Source: Piscinibacter aquaticus
Lineage (GTDB): Bacteria; Pseudomonadota; Gammaproteobacteria; Burkholderiales; Burkholderiaceae_C
Direction: 5' to 3'
NCBI GenBank assembly: GCA_007994965.1
Contig: VOPW01000002.1
Location: 1-64,000, forward strand
Length of the DNA stretch: 64,000 bases
Below the pieces are notes generated by a model, which saw nothing but the letters and a program-made list of their open reading frames with translations, was not told where the DNA came from and did no database searches. Each line of letters starts with the position of its first letter. Position 1 is the first letter of the stretch. The translations under genes and the position numbers were made by a program. Shown here piece after piece: positions 38,101 to 47,388 of this stretch.

Positions 38101-38977
38101 TGAGCGCGCCGGGCCATGGACAAAGCATGGCGACCGCCTAGGCAGCCGTCCATTCGTTGAAGCCCTGTCTGGGGATATCCGGAGCGTTGTTCAGCCTGAT
38201 GGTGTCCTCACGACGTACCAATCGCCCAAGCGGCAGAGAGTGCAGTTCAACCTCAAGGCCTGGGTCGAGCTCCTGACCTCAATGACCAGCGCCTCCGGCT
38301 CGGGGCGTAGGATTTGCGCGCCTTGTTCAGCGCCTTGCCGAGCTCGTCTGCCGTCATCTCGGCAGCATCAGTGCGAAGTTTGGCGTAGCGCTTGGCATCG
38401 ACTTCATTGGTCGCGGCCTTGCCAATCGGGCGGATGGCAATGAGTGCCGCCCCTAGATGGAAAATCCAGCCGCGCCGGCGATGCTTAACCGTGCCGGGAC
38501 GCCCGTTCTGACGCATATAGCGCAGCGCTACCGCCAACCAGTGCCATGAACGTCCCGAAAGTCTGGACGTGCCGGTAAACGCGCGCGGGGCGACGGCGGA
38601 GGCGCTCCGAGTAACGGATCTGCCTCAGTAGATCGGCCGTATTCATTACGTAAGCCTAGCGCTCTCCTCCGAACGACGGGGCCGTGGCCGGTGAAGTCGC
38701 TTGCGCCGGCTGCGGCATGAGCACCGATGGCGTGGGCCCTTAGGGTTTTGGTCGGCTGGATCCGTTCATGCCCTGCTTCTGCTTCACTGCATTTCTTCAG
38801 AGCCAATCTCAAACCGGATACGCTACCAGACGAAGCCTCAGAGTCCCCGCAGGAGCCGAGGTCAAACGTCTTTGGGAGAACACTCAGCCGGTTGCGGAGA
38901 GCTCATAGCCCATACAGTTCTATGTCCGCAATTCGTGCCCCGCGCGAAACTCAACGCGCTGTCGTCGGTTCCTTCTG
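38101..38977. other. mostly non-coding; one weak minus-strand ORF
   Basis: The minus strand at 38253-38537 reads MAVALRYMRQNGRPGTVKHR, then FHLGAALIAIRPIGKAATNE and DAAEMTADELGKALNKARKS: natural composition, one hydrophobic patch, family unknown, C-terminus unclear. The rest shows nothing recognisable. Confidence 0.35.
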
Positions 38978-39052
38978 TTGTCTCCTCCCTTTGGGCAGCG
39001 AGGTCGCGCGGGGTTCTTTTTGCGTGTTCAAGACTCATGCATTGGACTCGTT

Positions 39053-39469
39053 TTGCTTTCATTTCTCAGGTCGGCCATATCTGTGGTGGTGGTCTTCGCC
39101 GTTGTGTCTTTCATGATGCTGGCGCTGGTTGGGTGCGGGGTCGCCACCGAATCTCTCGACGAACAAGTACAGGAAGCCAGCGTGCTAGTCAGCCGCAACA
39201 AGGTCCTTTACGAGGCAATCCGGCTAACCACCGACATATTTGCGCACAAGACGCTAGTGGCCGAATTTAGTTCCAATGTTAATAGCCTCAAGCTCTTGCA
39301 CGAAAGTGCCCAGCAGCCGAACTGTGGGACGCCAGAAGGTCGAGAGTCGGCGTACCCCGAGTGCATCTCGTGGTGGATCGTACTGACGCAACTCGTCCCG
39401 GAGCAGATGCCTTGCGAGAATCGGCCTGAATGCACGGCTGGGCCCTCTGCTCGCAAATCGCCAGATTGA
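39053..39469 (+). CDS. hypothetical lipoprotein, start uncertain
   Basis: About 138 residues. Hydrophobic signal SAISVVVVFAVVSFMMLALV followed by GC (lipobox LVGC). Mature part is helical at first (ESLDEQVQEASVLVSRNKVL, then IFAHKTLVAEFSSNVNSLKL) with a Cys-rich end (NCGTPEGRESAYPEC, then MPCENRPEC). The open frame extends to an ATG at 38978, but that would give an over-long leader; a TTG at 39053 fits better. The signal LLSFLRSAIS resembles MLSFFRLVAS of the lipoprotein at 34416. Function unknown. Confidence 0.45.
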   Translation: MLSFLRSAISVVVVFAVVSFMMLALVGCGVATESLDEQVQEASVLVSRNKVLYEAIRLTTDIFAHKTLVAEFSSNVNSLKLLHESAQQPNCGTPEGRESAYPECISWWIVLTQLVPEQMPCENRPECTAGPSARKSPD

Positions 39470-40040
39470 GGCGACGAAGCGCCGGCATGTTCCCGTGCTT
39501 CGGAACGTCAGGCTTGCAGCGACGCCGCCTAGCGTCCCACCACCGATACCGACATGCCGGAATCTTTTAGGTGCGGCGCAGCTGCGTGTGCGTCTCTGCA
39601 GCGCGGGTCTGTAGTGACAACCGCAACGGGCGTAGGCGGTGTACTTGCCGCCCTACTTTTGGCCGGAAAGATGTGTACGCCCTTTGCGGTCGCTCACGGG
39701 CCGCCATTTCGTTGGCTAGGCGCAGCTCGTGCGCCTAGCATTCCAACTCGCTAACCCGCCGCTGATTCGCCGTGGACGCCTCCCGGCGCCGCCTCTGGTC
39801 ACGCCCCTCCTAGAGAACACAGCGCCGCAGCCGTCTCGGTCTTCCAGCCATTTTGCAGGCCACTGCGTCGCTTGCGGCCAAACCGGCTGGTTCGGGTCTT
39901 AGCCACGAAGCCATGCGCGCTGCGCGCTTGACAACCCCGTATAGGAAACTTGGGCGCACCCTCATGATGACTCCATCTTCTTAGGCGAAAGAGCACTATG
40001 AGATTTAGGCGGTTTACGCACGCCTCGCCCCTCGGGGGCG
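39470..40040. other. no supported gene
   Basis: Short ORFs only; nothing with a family signature. It separates the lipoprotein gene from the 3' end of mdeR. Confidence 0.45.
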
Positions 40041-40538
40041 CTATTCGCGATCATTTGAATTCTGGACATGCGCCGGTATGGGCAATTGCCCTCCGTGCTT
40101 AACGGCCTTCAGTGAGAAGCTCGAATAGACTTCTTCGACTCCTGGGCATGCCTGCAGCGTACAGCGCACGAACTCGCCGAAAGCGTTCAGATCGGACGCA
40201 ACAACCTCTAGCAAAAAGTCGTATCGCCCAGAGACATTGTGGCAGGCGATGACCTCGGGGATGGTCGCGATCCTAGCTTCGAAAGCACGCGCGACATGCT
40301 GCGTATGGCTTCCCATCATCACTGAGACGAAGGCTGTCACGCCGTAACCCAGGTGAGCGGCCGAAAGCTTAGCTTGGTAACGTTGAATAAGGCCCGCCTG
40401 CTCCAGCGCCTTGACTCGCCGCCATACCGGCGACGGCGACAGCAAAACCTGCTGCGATAGCTCTGCAACGGTAAGGCGCGCGTTGTCCTGCAGCAGCCCG
40501 AGCAGCTGACGATCGATTCGGTCAAGATGAATGGTCAT
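40041..40538 (-). CDS. mdeR: Lrp/AsnC-family regulator, likely MdeR
   Basis: 165 residues, intact. N-terminal HTH (IDRQLLGLLQDNARLTVAEL, then LLSPSPVWRRVKALEQAGLI) and a C-terminal RAM effector domain (GYGVTAFVSVMM, then CHNVSGRYDFLLEVVASDLN and VEEVYSSFSLKAVKHGG). Divergent from the methionine gamma-lyase gene with a 136-bp gap. In Pseudomonas putida an Lrp-type MdeR divergent from mdeA activates it, so the same role is inferred. ATG at 40538 is preferred to 40553. Confidence 0.8.
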   Translation of the reverse strand: MTIHLDRIDRQLLGLLQDNARLTVAELSQQVLLSPSPVWRRVKALEQAGLIQRYQAKLSAAHLGYGVTAFVSVMMGSHTQHVARAFEARIATIPEVIACHNVSGRYDFLLEVVASDLNAFGEFVRCTLQACPGVEEVYSSFSLKAVKHGGQLPIPAHVQNSNDRE

Positions 40539-40553
40539 GGGAAAATGTTCCAC

Positions 40554-40674
40554 CCTGCTAGGGCAAATGTAATCTGCATTGCGGAATCACTCGCCTCCCC
40601 GGCGACTTTAGCAAGCACTTCCCGCGGCCTTTGCGTCAACATGCCAGGAGTTCAAACCGCAAACGAGGTCAGAC
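40554..40674. promoter_or_regulatory. mdeR-mdeA intergenic control region
   Basis: Contains the inverted hexamers TTTGCG and CGCAAA (about 40632-40665), separated by 22 bp, just upstream of the mdeA start. Lrp-family sites are often loose dyads, so this could be an operator; this is inference. Confidence 0.3.
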
Positions 40675-41854
40675 ATGTCGGGCTTTTCCACAACGGCGAT
40701 TCACTACGGCTACCGAAGTGATGAGCATCAGGGAGCATTGGTACCCCCATTTATCTCACTTCCACATACGCTTTCCCCAGCGCTGAGTATGGCGGGCAGT
40801 GCTTCGCTGGTGAGGTTCGGGGGCACTTCTACACCCGTATCTCGAATCCCACGACGCAGTTGCTCGAACAGCGTATCGCTGCCTTGGAGGATGGGGCGGG
40901 GGCGATCGCATTCGCGTCCGGCATGGGGGCGATCACGGCCACGCTCTGGACCCTACTCCGACCTGGTGACGAGATCTTGGTAGATGAGACTTTATACGGT
41001 TGTACCTTCGCCTTCTTGCACCATGGTATTGGCCAGTTTGGGGTTCGGGTGCGGCATGTAGACATGACCGACATGCGGGCAGTCGCGGCATCTCTTGGTG
41101 ACAGCACGCGCGTCGTCTACTTCGAGTCCCCAACCAACCCGAACATGCGCTTGGTAAACATCCCAGAGGTTGCCCGTCTCGCCAAGACTCGCAATGCCTT
41201 ACTCGTCGTTGACAACACGTACTGCACTCCCTACTTGCAGAAGCCGCTGACACTTGGCGCAGACGTAGTTGTGCACTCTGCGACAAAGTACATCAGTGGA
41301 CATGGAGACGTCACTGCCGGGCTTGCGGTAACTGCTACTCCCGATCTGGCGCAAAAATCCGCATGCAGGGGCTCAAGGATCTGACTGGGGCAGTAATGTC
41401 GCCGCAAGACGCATTCTTGGTTCTGCGCGGCCTAAAGACGTTGGCGCTGCGAATGGAGCGACACTGCAGTAACGCAATGGCAATTGCTCGACTAGTGGCG
41501 TCGCATCCAGCCGTCGAAGACGTCTACTTTCCTGGTCTTGAGTCGGACCCATATCACGATTTGGCCAAGCGGCAGATGAATGGAAGGTTCGGAGGCATGG
41601 TGGCGTTCGAGCTACAAGGTGGCGCCGCATCGTGCAAACGATTCATGAATGCGCTGAACCCGGTAGCGCGTGCCGTTAGCCTTGGCGATACGGAATCTCT
41701 AGCGCAGCATCCTGCAAGCATGACACATTCCACCTATACGCCCGAAGAGCGTGCCGCTCATGGCATATCGGAGAGCTTGGTGCGTGTTTCTGCGGGCCTT
41801 GAAGACGAGGAAGATCTGCTCACTGATCTTCGGGGCGCCCTAGACTCAGTTTGA
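40675..41854 (+). CDS. mdeA: L-methionine gamma-lyase, two frameshifts
   Basis: PLP enzyme of the Cys/Met metabolism family that splits methionine to methanethiol, 2-oxobutyrate and ammonia; cytoplasmic tetramer in the family. Frame one (MSGFSTTAIHYGYRSDEHQG) leads to a C5 run at about 40743; one C added gives PIYLTSTYAFPSAEYGG and the frame with TRISNPTTQLLEQRIAALE, YESPTNPNMRLVNI and the PLP lysine HSATKYISGHGD. An A5 run at about 41351 needs one more A to continue KIRMQGLKDLTGAVMSPQDA, ending with NPVARAVSLGDTESLAQHP. About 393 residues. Both breaks are homopolymers, so the gene is probably intact in the organism. Cystathionine gamma-synthase is the alternative; the divergent Lrp gene favours MGL. 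Confidence 0.78.
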
Positions 41855-41939
41855 ACCATACGCATCAACGATGCCCCGAAGTATGGCAAACGTGCCTGGG
41901 CAACGCGAGCTAGTTTCTCAACGCTGCCAGGGAGGCTGC

Positions 41940-42138
41940 GGTGTTCCGTCTGGACGAAGGATTGAATGAGAAGTTGTACCGCGAGCTTGTGGACTTCCGG
42001 TTGAGCGTGGAGAAAGTGCCCGGGGACGGTTCCGTTTGCGCAGGCGGTGTACGCGTTCGGCAACCGGCGGCGCAATCGGGCGAAGGTCTTGGGGTTGGAG
42101 CGCAGCGGCTTGTGGCTGCTGCTCAAACGATTCGAGTA
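41940..42138 (+). pseudogene. IS66 TnpB-like remnant
   Basis: FAQAVYAFGNRRRNRAKVLG, then LERSGLWLLLKRFE, recalling the TnpB signature (LFANRRANRMKVL, then GVWLAARRL). It is truncated against the IS3-A tail-like sequence that follows at 42144. Confidence 0.5.
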
Positions 42139-42143
42139 GGACA

Positions 42144-42182
42144 GCTGCGCTGTCCCTAAGTTTGGTAGCACTTCGATCTAGA
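42144..42182 (-). mobile_element. diverged IS3-A right-end fragment
   Basis: TGCGCTGTCCCTAAG followed by GGTAGCACTTCGATCTAGA: the IS3-A terminal repeat with substitutions, ending in the TCTAGA target of IS481 copy 5. Confidence 0.6.
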
Positions 42183-42600
42183 TGTTGAGTTCCAAGAGGT
42201 TGCTCACGGCCGGGATGCGGGTCATGGGCGGCTGGCGGTTCAGGGCGGAGTGTGGCCGATGCCAGTTGTAGCGGTGCAGGAAGGGCTGCAGAGCGGCCTC
42301 GCGCTGCGCTGAGCTGACGTAGGGCTGGGCATAGGCCCACTCGCGCAAGCTGGTCTGGACGAAGCGCTCGGCCTTGCCGTTGGTCTTGGGGGTGTAGGGC
42401 CGAGTCTTGATGTGCCGGATGCCGAGTTCGTCGCAGGCAGCCTTGAAGGTGTTCTTGTAGCCCGTGCCGTTGTCTGTCATCACGCGCTCGATGCGCACGC
42501 CCAGGCTGGCGTAGTAGGCCACCGCTTGGCGCAGGAACTGCACGCAGCTATCGGTCGTCTCGTCGGGCAGCACCTGCGCGAACGACACACGCGAGTGGTC
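42183..42600 (-). mobile_element. IS481-family element, copy 5, 3' fragment
   Basis: Right end TGTTGAGTTCCAAGAGGTTG, then the C-terminal 139 codons of the transposase on the minus strand (HSRVSFAQVLPDETTDS to LLELNI). Cut at 42600 by IS3-B copy 2. Confidence 0.88.
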
Positions 42601-42690
42601 AGAGCCGGCCGCGCAAATCTGAGCACGGCGTAAGGTGGAAAAGCTGCTCCGATGGGCGAGGATAGAGCCTGAGACGAAGGAGCATGAAGC

Positions 42691-42994
42691 ATGAGCAGGA
42701 GACCACGCCGCAACCACTCAGCGGCGTTCAAGGCCAAGGTGGCGCTGGAGGCCTTGGCCGACGGCAAGACGATTGCCGAGATCGCGCACAAGCACGACGT
42801 TCACCCGCATCAGGTCACGGAGTGGCGGCGGCAGCTGATCGAGCGCGCGGCCGGGGTGTTCGGCGCGCCGGCGGTGGCCGCGGCGCCGCCGGTGGACCTC
42901 AAGGCGCTGCACGCCAAGATTGGCCAGCTGGCCCTGGAGAACGATTTTTGGAAGGCGCGCTCAGCAAGGCCGGGTTGCTGAGCGTAAAGCGATG
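42691..42994 (+). pseudogene. IS3-B OrfA (copy 2), frameshifted
   Basis: As in copy 1 to LALENDF; the T run at about 42945 is T5 and not T6, so the frame ends WKARSARPGC at 42981. The normal C-terminus (EGALSKAGLLSVKR) is in the next frame. Confidence 0.83.
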
Positions 42995-43821
42995 ATCGAT
43001 CGCGATCACCGTCTGCCGGTCAAGCGTCAGGCCGAGTTGCTGGGCATCAGCCGCGGCACGGTGTACTACCAGCCCGCGCCGATCCCGGAGGCGGAACTGG
43101 CGCTCATGCGGCGCATCGACCGCCTTCACCTGGATCACCCGTACGCCGGCAGCCGCATGCTGCGAGACCTGCTGCGCCTGCAGGGCGTGGAGGTCGGACG
43201 GCGGCACGTGGGCACGCTGATGCGGCGCATGGGCATCCAGGCGCTGTACCGCAAGCCCAACACGAGCAGGAAGCACCCGGCGCACGCGGTCTTCCCGTAC
43301 GCGCTGCGCGGGCTGGCCATCGAGCGGGCCAACCAGGTCTGGGCGCTGGACATCACCTACATCCCGATGGCACGCGGCTGGGTGTACCGGTGGCGGTGCT
43401 GGACTGGGCCAGCCGCCGGGTGCTGGCCCACCGGGTGTCGATCACGATGGAGGCGGACTTCTGCGTGGAGGCGCTGCGCGAGGCGGTGGCCCGCTGGGGT
43501 GCGCCGGAGATCGTCAACACCGACCAGGGCAGCCAGTTCAGCGGTGCGGAGTTCGTGGCCGAGGTGGCACGCATCGGCGCTCGCCAGAGCATGGACGGCC
43601 GGGGCTGCTGGCGGGACAACGTGTTCGTCGAGCGGCTGTGGCGCAGCGTGAAGTACGAGGAGGTGTACCTCAAGGCCTACGACAGCGTCAGCGCGGCGCG
43701 CCAGGGCCCGGCCACCTACCTGGACTTCTACAACAGCCGCAGGCCGCACCAAAGCCACGACGGGCGCACGCCGGACATGATCTACTTCGGCACGCTGCAG
43801 CCGCAGGCCCAGGCCGCATGA
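42992..43821 (+). pseudogene. IS3-B OrfB (copy 2), frameshifted
   Basis: Same transposase as 6775-7605 but with TACCGGTGG at 43387 for TACCTGGTGG, one T lost from CCTGG. The first frame runs to about 43390; the second (VLDWASRRVLAHRVSITMEA onward) runs to 43821. All catalytic residues are present. Confidence 0.87.
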
Positions 43822-43967
43822 GGGTTGAAACCTGAGTACAGGTCCCAACGGGGACCTCCGGCGGCCCCTGCGGGGGCTGATAGACAAAGACCGAAAAGCC
43901 AAACACCAATCGCAGCCAATCCACCTACATCAGCTCACGGCGTGTTCAGACGAGCGGAGCCGGCTCT

Positions 43968-44195
43968 CAGGAACGGCGTCGAACTGCGCTTCATCCAGCC
44001 CGGCAAGCCGGTGCAGAACGCCTACATCGAGAGCTTCAACAGCCGCGTCAGGGGCGAGTGCCTGTCGCAGCACTGGTTTGCCAGCCTGAGCCACATGCGC
44101 AGCGTCATCGACAACTGGCGCGGGGACCACAACCACCACCGGCCACATAGCACCCTTAGGTACGTGCGGCCGGCCGTGTTCGCCGCGCATTGCCA
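43968..44195 (+). pseudogene. IS3-A OrfB C-terminal fragment
   Basis: RNGVELRFIQPGKPVQNAYI to STLRYVRPAVFAA, then a break near 44195 before the palindrome. It shares the LRYVRPAVF variant with the fragment at position 2-433, so both come from one lineage. Confidence 0.82.
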
Positions 44196-44237
44196 TGTTC
44201 GGCACGTGCTCGCGCGAAGAAGTGTCCTAGGCCGGAT

Positions 44238-45878
44238 TCAGTATGCTGCGCGCACTGTACCCGCAAAGTCTCCGTCGTTGAACTCAAAACGTACGTCGAA
44301 AGATGGCTTCTGTGTCGGCAAAGAATGACGGGAAGATATCCAGACTTTCAGGATCAAAGGTCTCTTCGTTGGCAGCAATCTGTCGGCGGTCATTGCTAAA
44401 CGGGTTCCCCAAACCGGCACATCCTTGGTTTCCTTGCCAATGACATCAAGAAGGGAAACGACACCTAGATCCGCAACGATGCGCAGCGCGAAGGGCAGTG
44501 ACAACACACCCAAAGGACTACTCGCAGCGATCTTGTAGATGTAGTAGCGGTCCTGCTTCTTCACTTCAAGAACTTCGTAACTGTCCTCCCGAATGTGGGC
44601 GCGCAGATACGGACTGCTTAACGAGCCAACACGATTGGGAGTAATTACCTCCCACGGCACGTTTTGCTGCATCGCTCCTGGTAGGGCCGAAAGCGTAGCC
44701 AACTCGAAGAAGTCGTCTTCCGGCGCCATTGCCATTGAGGTGCGTCCGTCCGACCGAATGATCAGGTGGGCAGGACCGAGTCGACCGTTGAAATGGTTGG
44801 AAACCGCGAAACTGTAAGCTCCAGTGTGCTGGATGAGAAGAAGATCATTTGTCTGTACTGCTGAGAGATCGGTTTCTGGAAGCAACACGTCACCAGCGAA
44901 GCACAGTGGCCCGCCAACGGAATCTGGCCCCTGGCGAGGGAGCGGCTTACCCTGGTGCAGCACTCGACTGCGCCAGGAGAGAGTGGTGGCGCGGAGCAGT
45001 TGATCGGAGCCGACATCACAGATTGCCCACTTCTTGCCGCGCATATTCTTGGTGTTGACAACCCTGGTGATCAGGGCGCATGCATCGGCTACAAGAGAGT
45101 TGCCTGGTTCAATGAGATATGTAATGTCAGGCAGCATGTCACGTCGAAGGCAATCGACAAACGCTCGCCGCGACGGAAACAACTGATCTTCTTCAAAGAC
45201 AACGCCCAGACCCCCACCTAGATTTAGTATGTCCAGCGGGTGACTGAATCTGTTACGCCAAATCTCGACCATCTCATGCAAAGCTGCCATGGACGCCTCG
45301 AAAGCTTGGAGGTTGTCCATCAGCGTACCTACATGAACGTGCAACCCGTTCACCGGAATCCGACACTCCGATAACAGTTCCGGCACATCTTCTTGTGGAA
45401 TGCCGAACTTGCCAGTTGGATCGGCGTGGGCTACGAGAGCCTTCCAATCTTGGTCTTGGTCATAGCCAACAGGCGCGCGGAAAGTAACACGGAAAAGAAG
45501 CCGGCCTCTGCCGGGTTCTGCGCCAACGCTGAGTTGCGCTATCGCAGAAACAGAATCGGCTATCACCGTGCCGCCGGCGTTATAGACTTGGACGAGCAGT
45601 CCAGGATCAGGAGCAGGCGAATTATATAGGACGGAGGTCGGCGCAAAGCCACAGGCCAGTGCACGCCTCACCTCATAACCACTAGCGCAATCGGCGGCCG
45701 CGCCGGCCAAGGCTAGAGTCCGCAGCACCTCGAATGATGGATTAGCCTTGACTGGAAAAGCTACCGCATTAGCACCACCCACCAGCTCCGATAGCTGCAG
45801 CAGGTTCTGCCGCAATTGGGCCTCGCTCGTAACGTAAAGAGGAGATCCGTACTCGGCCACTAAGCCGGCAACATCCAA
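44238..45878 (-). CDS. PLP-dependent decarboxylase-like protein (fold III) with extra C-terminal domain
   Basis: 546 residues, intact. Residues 1-415 match the diaminopimelate/ornithine decarboxylase fold: PLP lysine in FPVKANPS (Lys44), HVHVGTLMD, the phosphate-binding LNLGGGLGV, IEPGNSLVADA, GGPLCFAGDVLLPE (active Cys) and TGAYSFAVSNHFNG. The family EPGR motif reads EPGN here, losing an Arg that normally contacts the phosphate. Y4yA- or BtrK-like subfamilies are possible. From about 421 a 126-residue domain follows (SYEVLEVKKQDRYYIYKIAA, then FALRIVADLGVVSLLDVIGK), not part of the usual enzyme and not recognised. Substrate is unknown; an amino acid or carrier-bound amino acid is likely. No operon partner; upstream is 1.5 kb of non-coding DNA. 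The 3' end is close to an IS3-A fragment. Confidence 0.72.
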   Translation of the reverse strand: MDVAGLVAEYGSPLYVTSEAQLRQNLLQLSELVGGANAVAFPVKANPSFEVLRTLALAGAAADCASGYEVRRALACGFAPTSVLYNSPAPDPGLLVQVYNAGGTVIADSVSAIAQLSVGAEPGRGRLLFRVTFRAPVGYDQDQDWKALVAHADPTGKFGIPQEDVPELLSECRIPVNGLHVHVGTLMDNLQAFEASMAALHEMVEIWRNRFSHPLDILNLGGGLGVVFEEDQLFPSRRAFVDCLRRDMLPDITYLIEPGNSLVADACALITRVVNTKNMRGKKWAICDVGSDQLLRATTLSWRSRVLHQGKPLPRQGPDSVGGPLCFAGDVLLPETDLSAVQTNDLLLIQHTGAYSFAVSNHFNGRLGPAHLIIRSDGRTSMAMAPEDDFFELATLSALPGAMQQNVPWEVITPNRVGSLSSPYLRAHIREDSYEVLEVKKQDRYYIYKIAASSPLGVLSLPFALRIVADLGVVSLLDVIGKETKDVPVWGTRLAMTADRLLPTKRPLILKVWISSRHSLPTQKPSFDVRFEFNDGDFAGTVRAAY

Positions 45879-47388
45879 GTCACTTGACCACGTTTCGAAG
45901 GCTGAAAATTGCTTGATGGATAAGCTAGCTGCCCGCGACTGCTAGCAAATGGTGGGCTAGAAGCCTATTCAGGTATTGCATCAGGTGGGCCGCCATTAGG
46001 TGCTGCACATCTCTGGAAATTATGTTCGATATCAGAGCCTAGACATTACTTTGCGCTGTAACGCTGAGAATGGCTCCAAAATGCCCTGATGTGACTGCTC
46101 TAATGTAGAAGCTGTAAAATAGTCTCGGCGACCACGCTGACAGAAGATACTTCTAATGCCAACGCACCCCACTCTGGCGCAGAAGACCGAGTCAAGTCTC
46201 GAGAAGTTCGAACAGAGAAGATAGCGCTCGATTTAGTATGTAGAGCCCGAATTGTATTGTGGCCAGAAGATGTGGTTCCCTTCGGTTTATCAGGCCATCT
46301 ATCGGACAGACAGGCGCATATGCCTTGCCGAATACCAGATTATCGAGGCGTCAAAAGCATTCCGTAGACTGCGGCTTCTTGGTTCAAAAAGTATCCGCCT
46401 GACTGGAGCGTGGCCGACACAGCCCAATCGCAACCAAGCTGTCAGTGATCCGGTCGATTTCCGCGATTCGTTCCTCAGTAGTCAGAAAGGCGGATTGAGT
46501 CACAGCGACGAGAGCGTCACGCACGCCTTCTGGGAAGTGGGAGCTAATCATTTGTTTCGGATTCTAAGAGGAAGCAGAAGCATTTTCGCATTGTGAGGCT
46601 ATAGAAGGCGATAGGCACTACGATGGCAATCGAACGTTCACAATGATCAGTAATCCCACTAGCGCGAACGCCAACGCGACCGCAAGAGAACGACTGGATC
46701 GCCTCTGTGAAGTGGGTCGCCCTCTGCGGGAGGGGGTAAGGCGCCCTCCGCTGCTAAATTGTACGTTTCTTGGAAGTCCGGGCTCGATAATCCTTTCAGA
46801 TCGAAGTCACGACGGCTTCTACGGTATTTATGTGTCGCTTTAAGCGTGTTATGGTTTCTCATCTTGCGTTTTCCGTGTGTGACGCTAAAACTTTACATGT
46901 GACATCGCCATAGACAGCGATGCCTTTATTTCCATTCGATACACTCGCGCGGTTGTGCGCTCATGGCCCTAATTCGGATGGAAAGACTATGCCCAATCGT
47001 CTATTATGGGCTCGTTGCCGGCAGCAGGCTTTCCATCTCCATACGGAAAAGCAGCGCTATTGCCGTGGGTTACGATGGCGTTGCGGGTGTTTGCTCTGTG
47101 CGCATTGAGCGTGGGCACGCTGGAGAGGATCGAGTCGGGACATTCGCCTATTTCTGGGGGCAAGTCACCCCCGAGCGCTGATCTCTCGTCGTTTACCTGG
47201 TTGTTGCTTGAACAGGTATCGTTTGGCCTTCGCAAAACCTCGCAGGCGGCGTAGTGAATCGATTCTGCAGCGTAGCGGCCGGAAGTCGATATTTTCATCT
47301 GTCTGATATGAATTAGCAGCCTAGCCTGAATCACGTGGAACTCCGGTAGATCGAGGGTTTGGCTACTCGGCGATCGCCGCATCCATCC
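45879..47388. other. no supported gene
   Basis: About 1.5 kb. ORFs at 46252-46596 and 47006-47254 have unlikely composition and no resemblance to families. The stretch next to 45879 may hold the promoter of the decarboxylase-like gene; AT-rich pieces (TGCGCTGTAACGCTGAGAAT and around 46100-46130) are not specific. Confidence 0.4.

Larger units (their letters stand above)
42601..43967 (+). mobile_element. IS3-B, copy 2
   Basis: 1367 bp with the same ends as copy 1. It lies between an IS481 fragment and an IS3-A fragment with no matching target duplication (GTC and CAG). Confidence 0.88.

Noticed and set aside
46252..46596. 114-residue plus-strand ORF
   Set aside because: No ribosome site, no recognisable domain, codon use unlike neighbouring genes.
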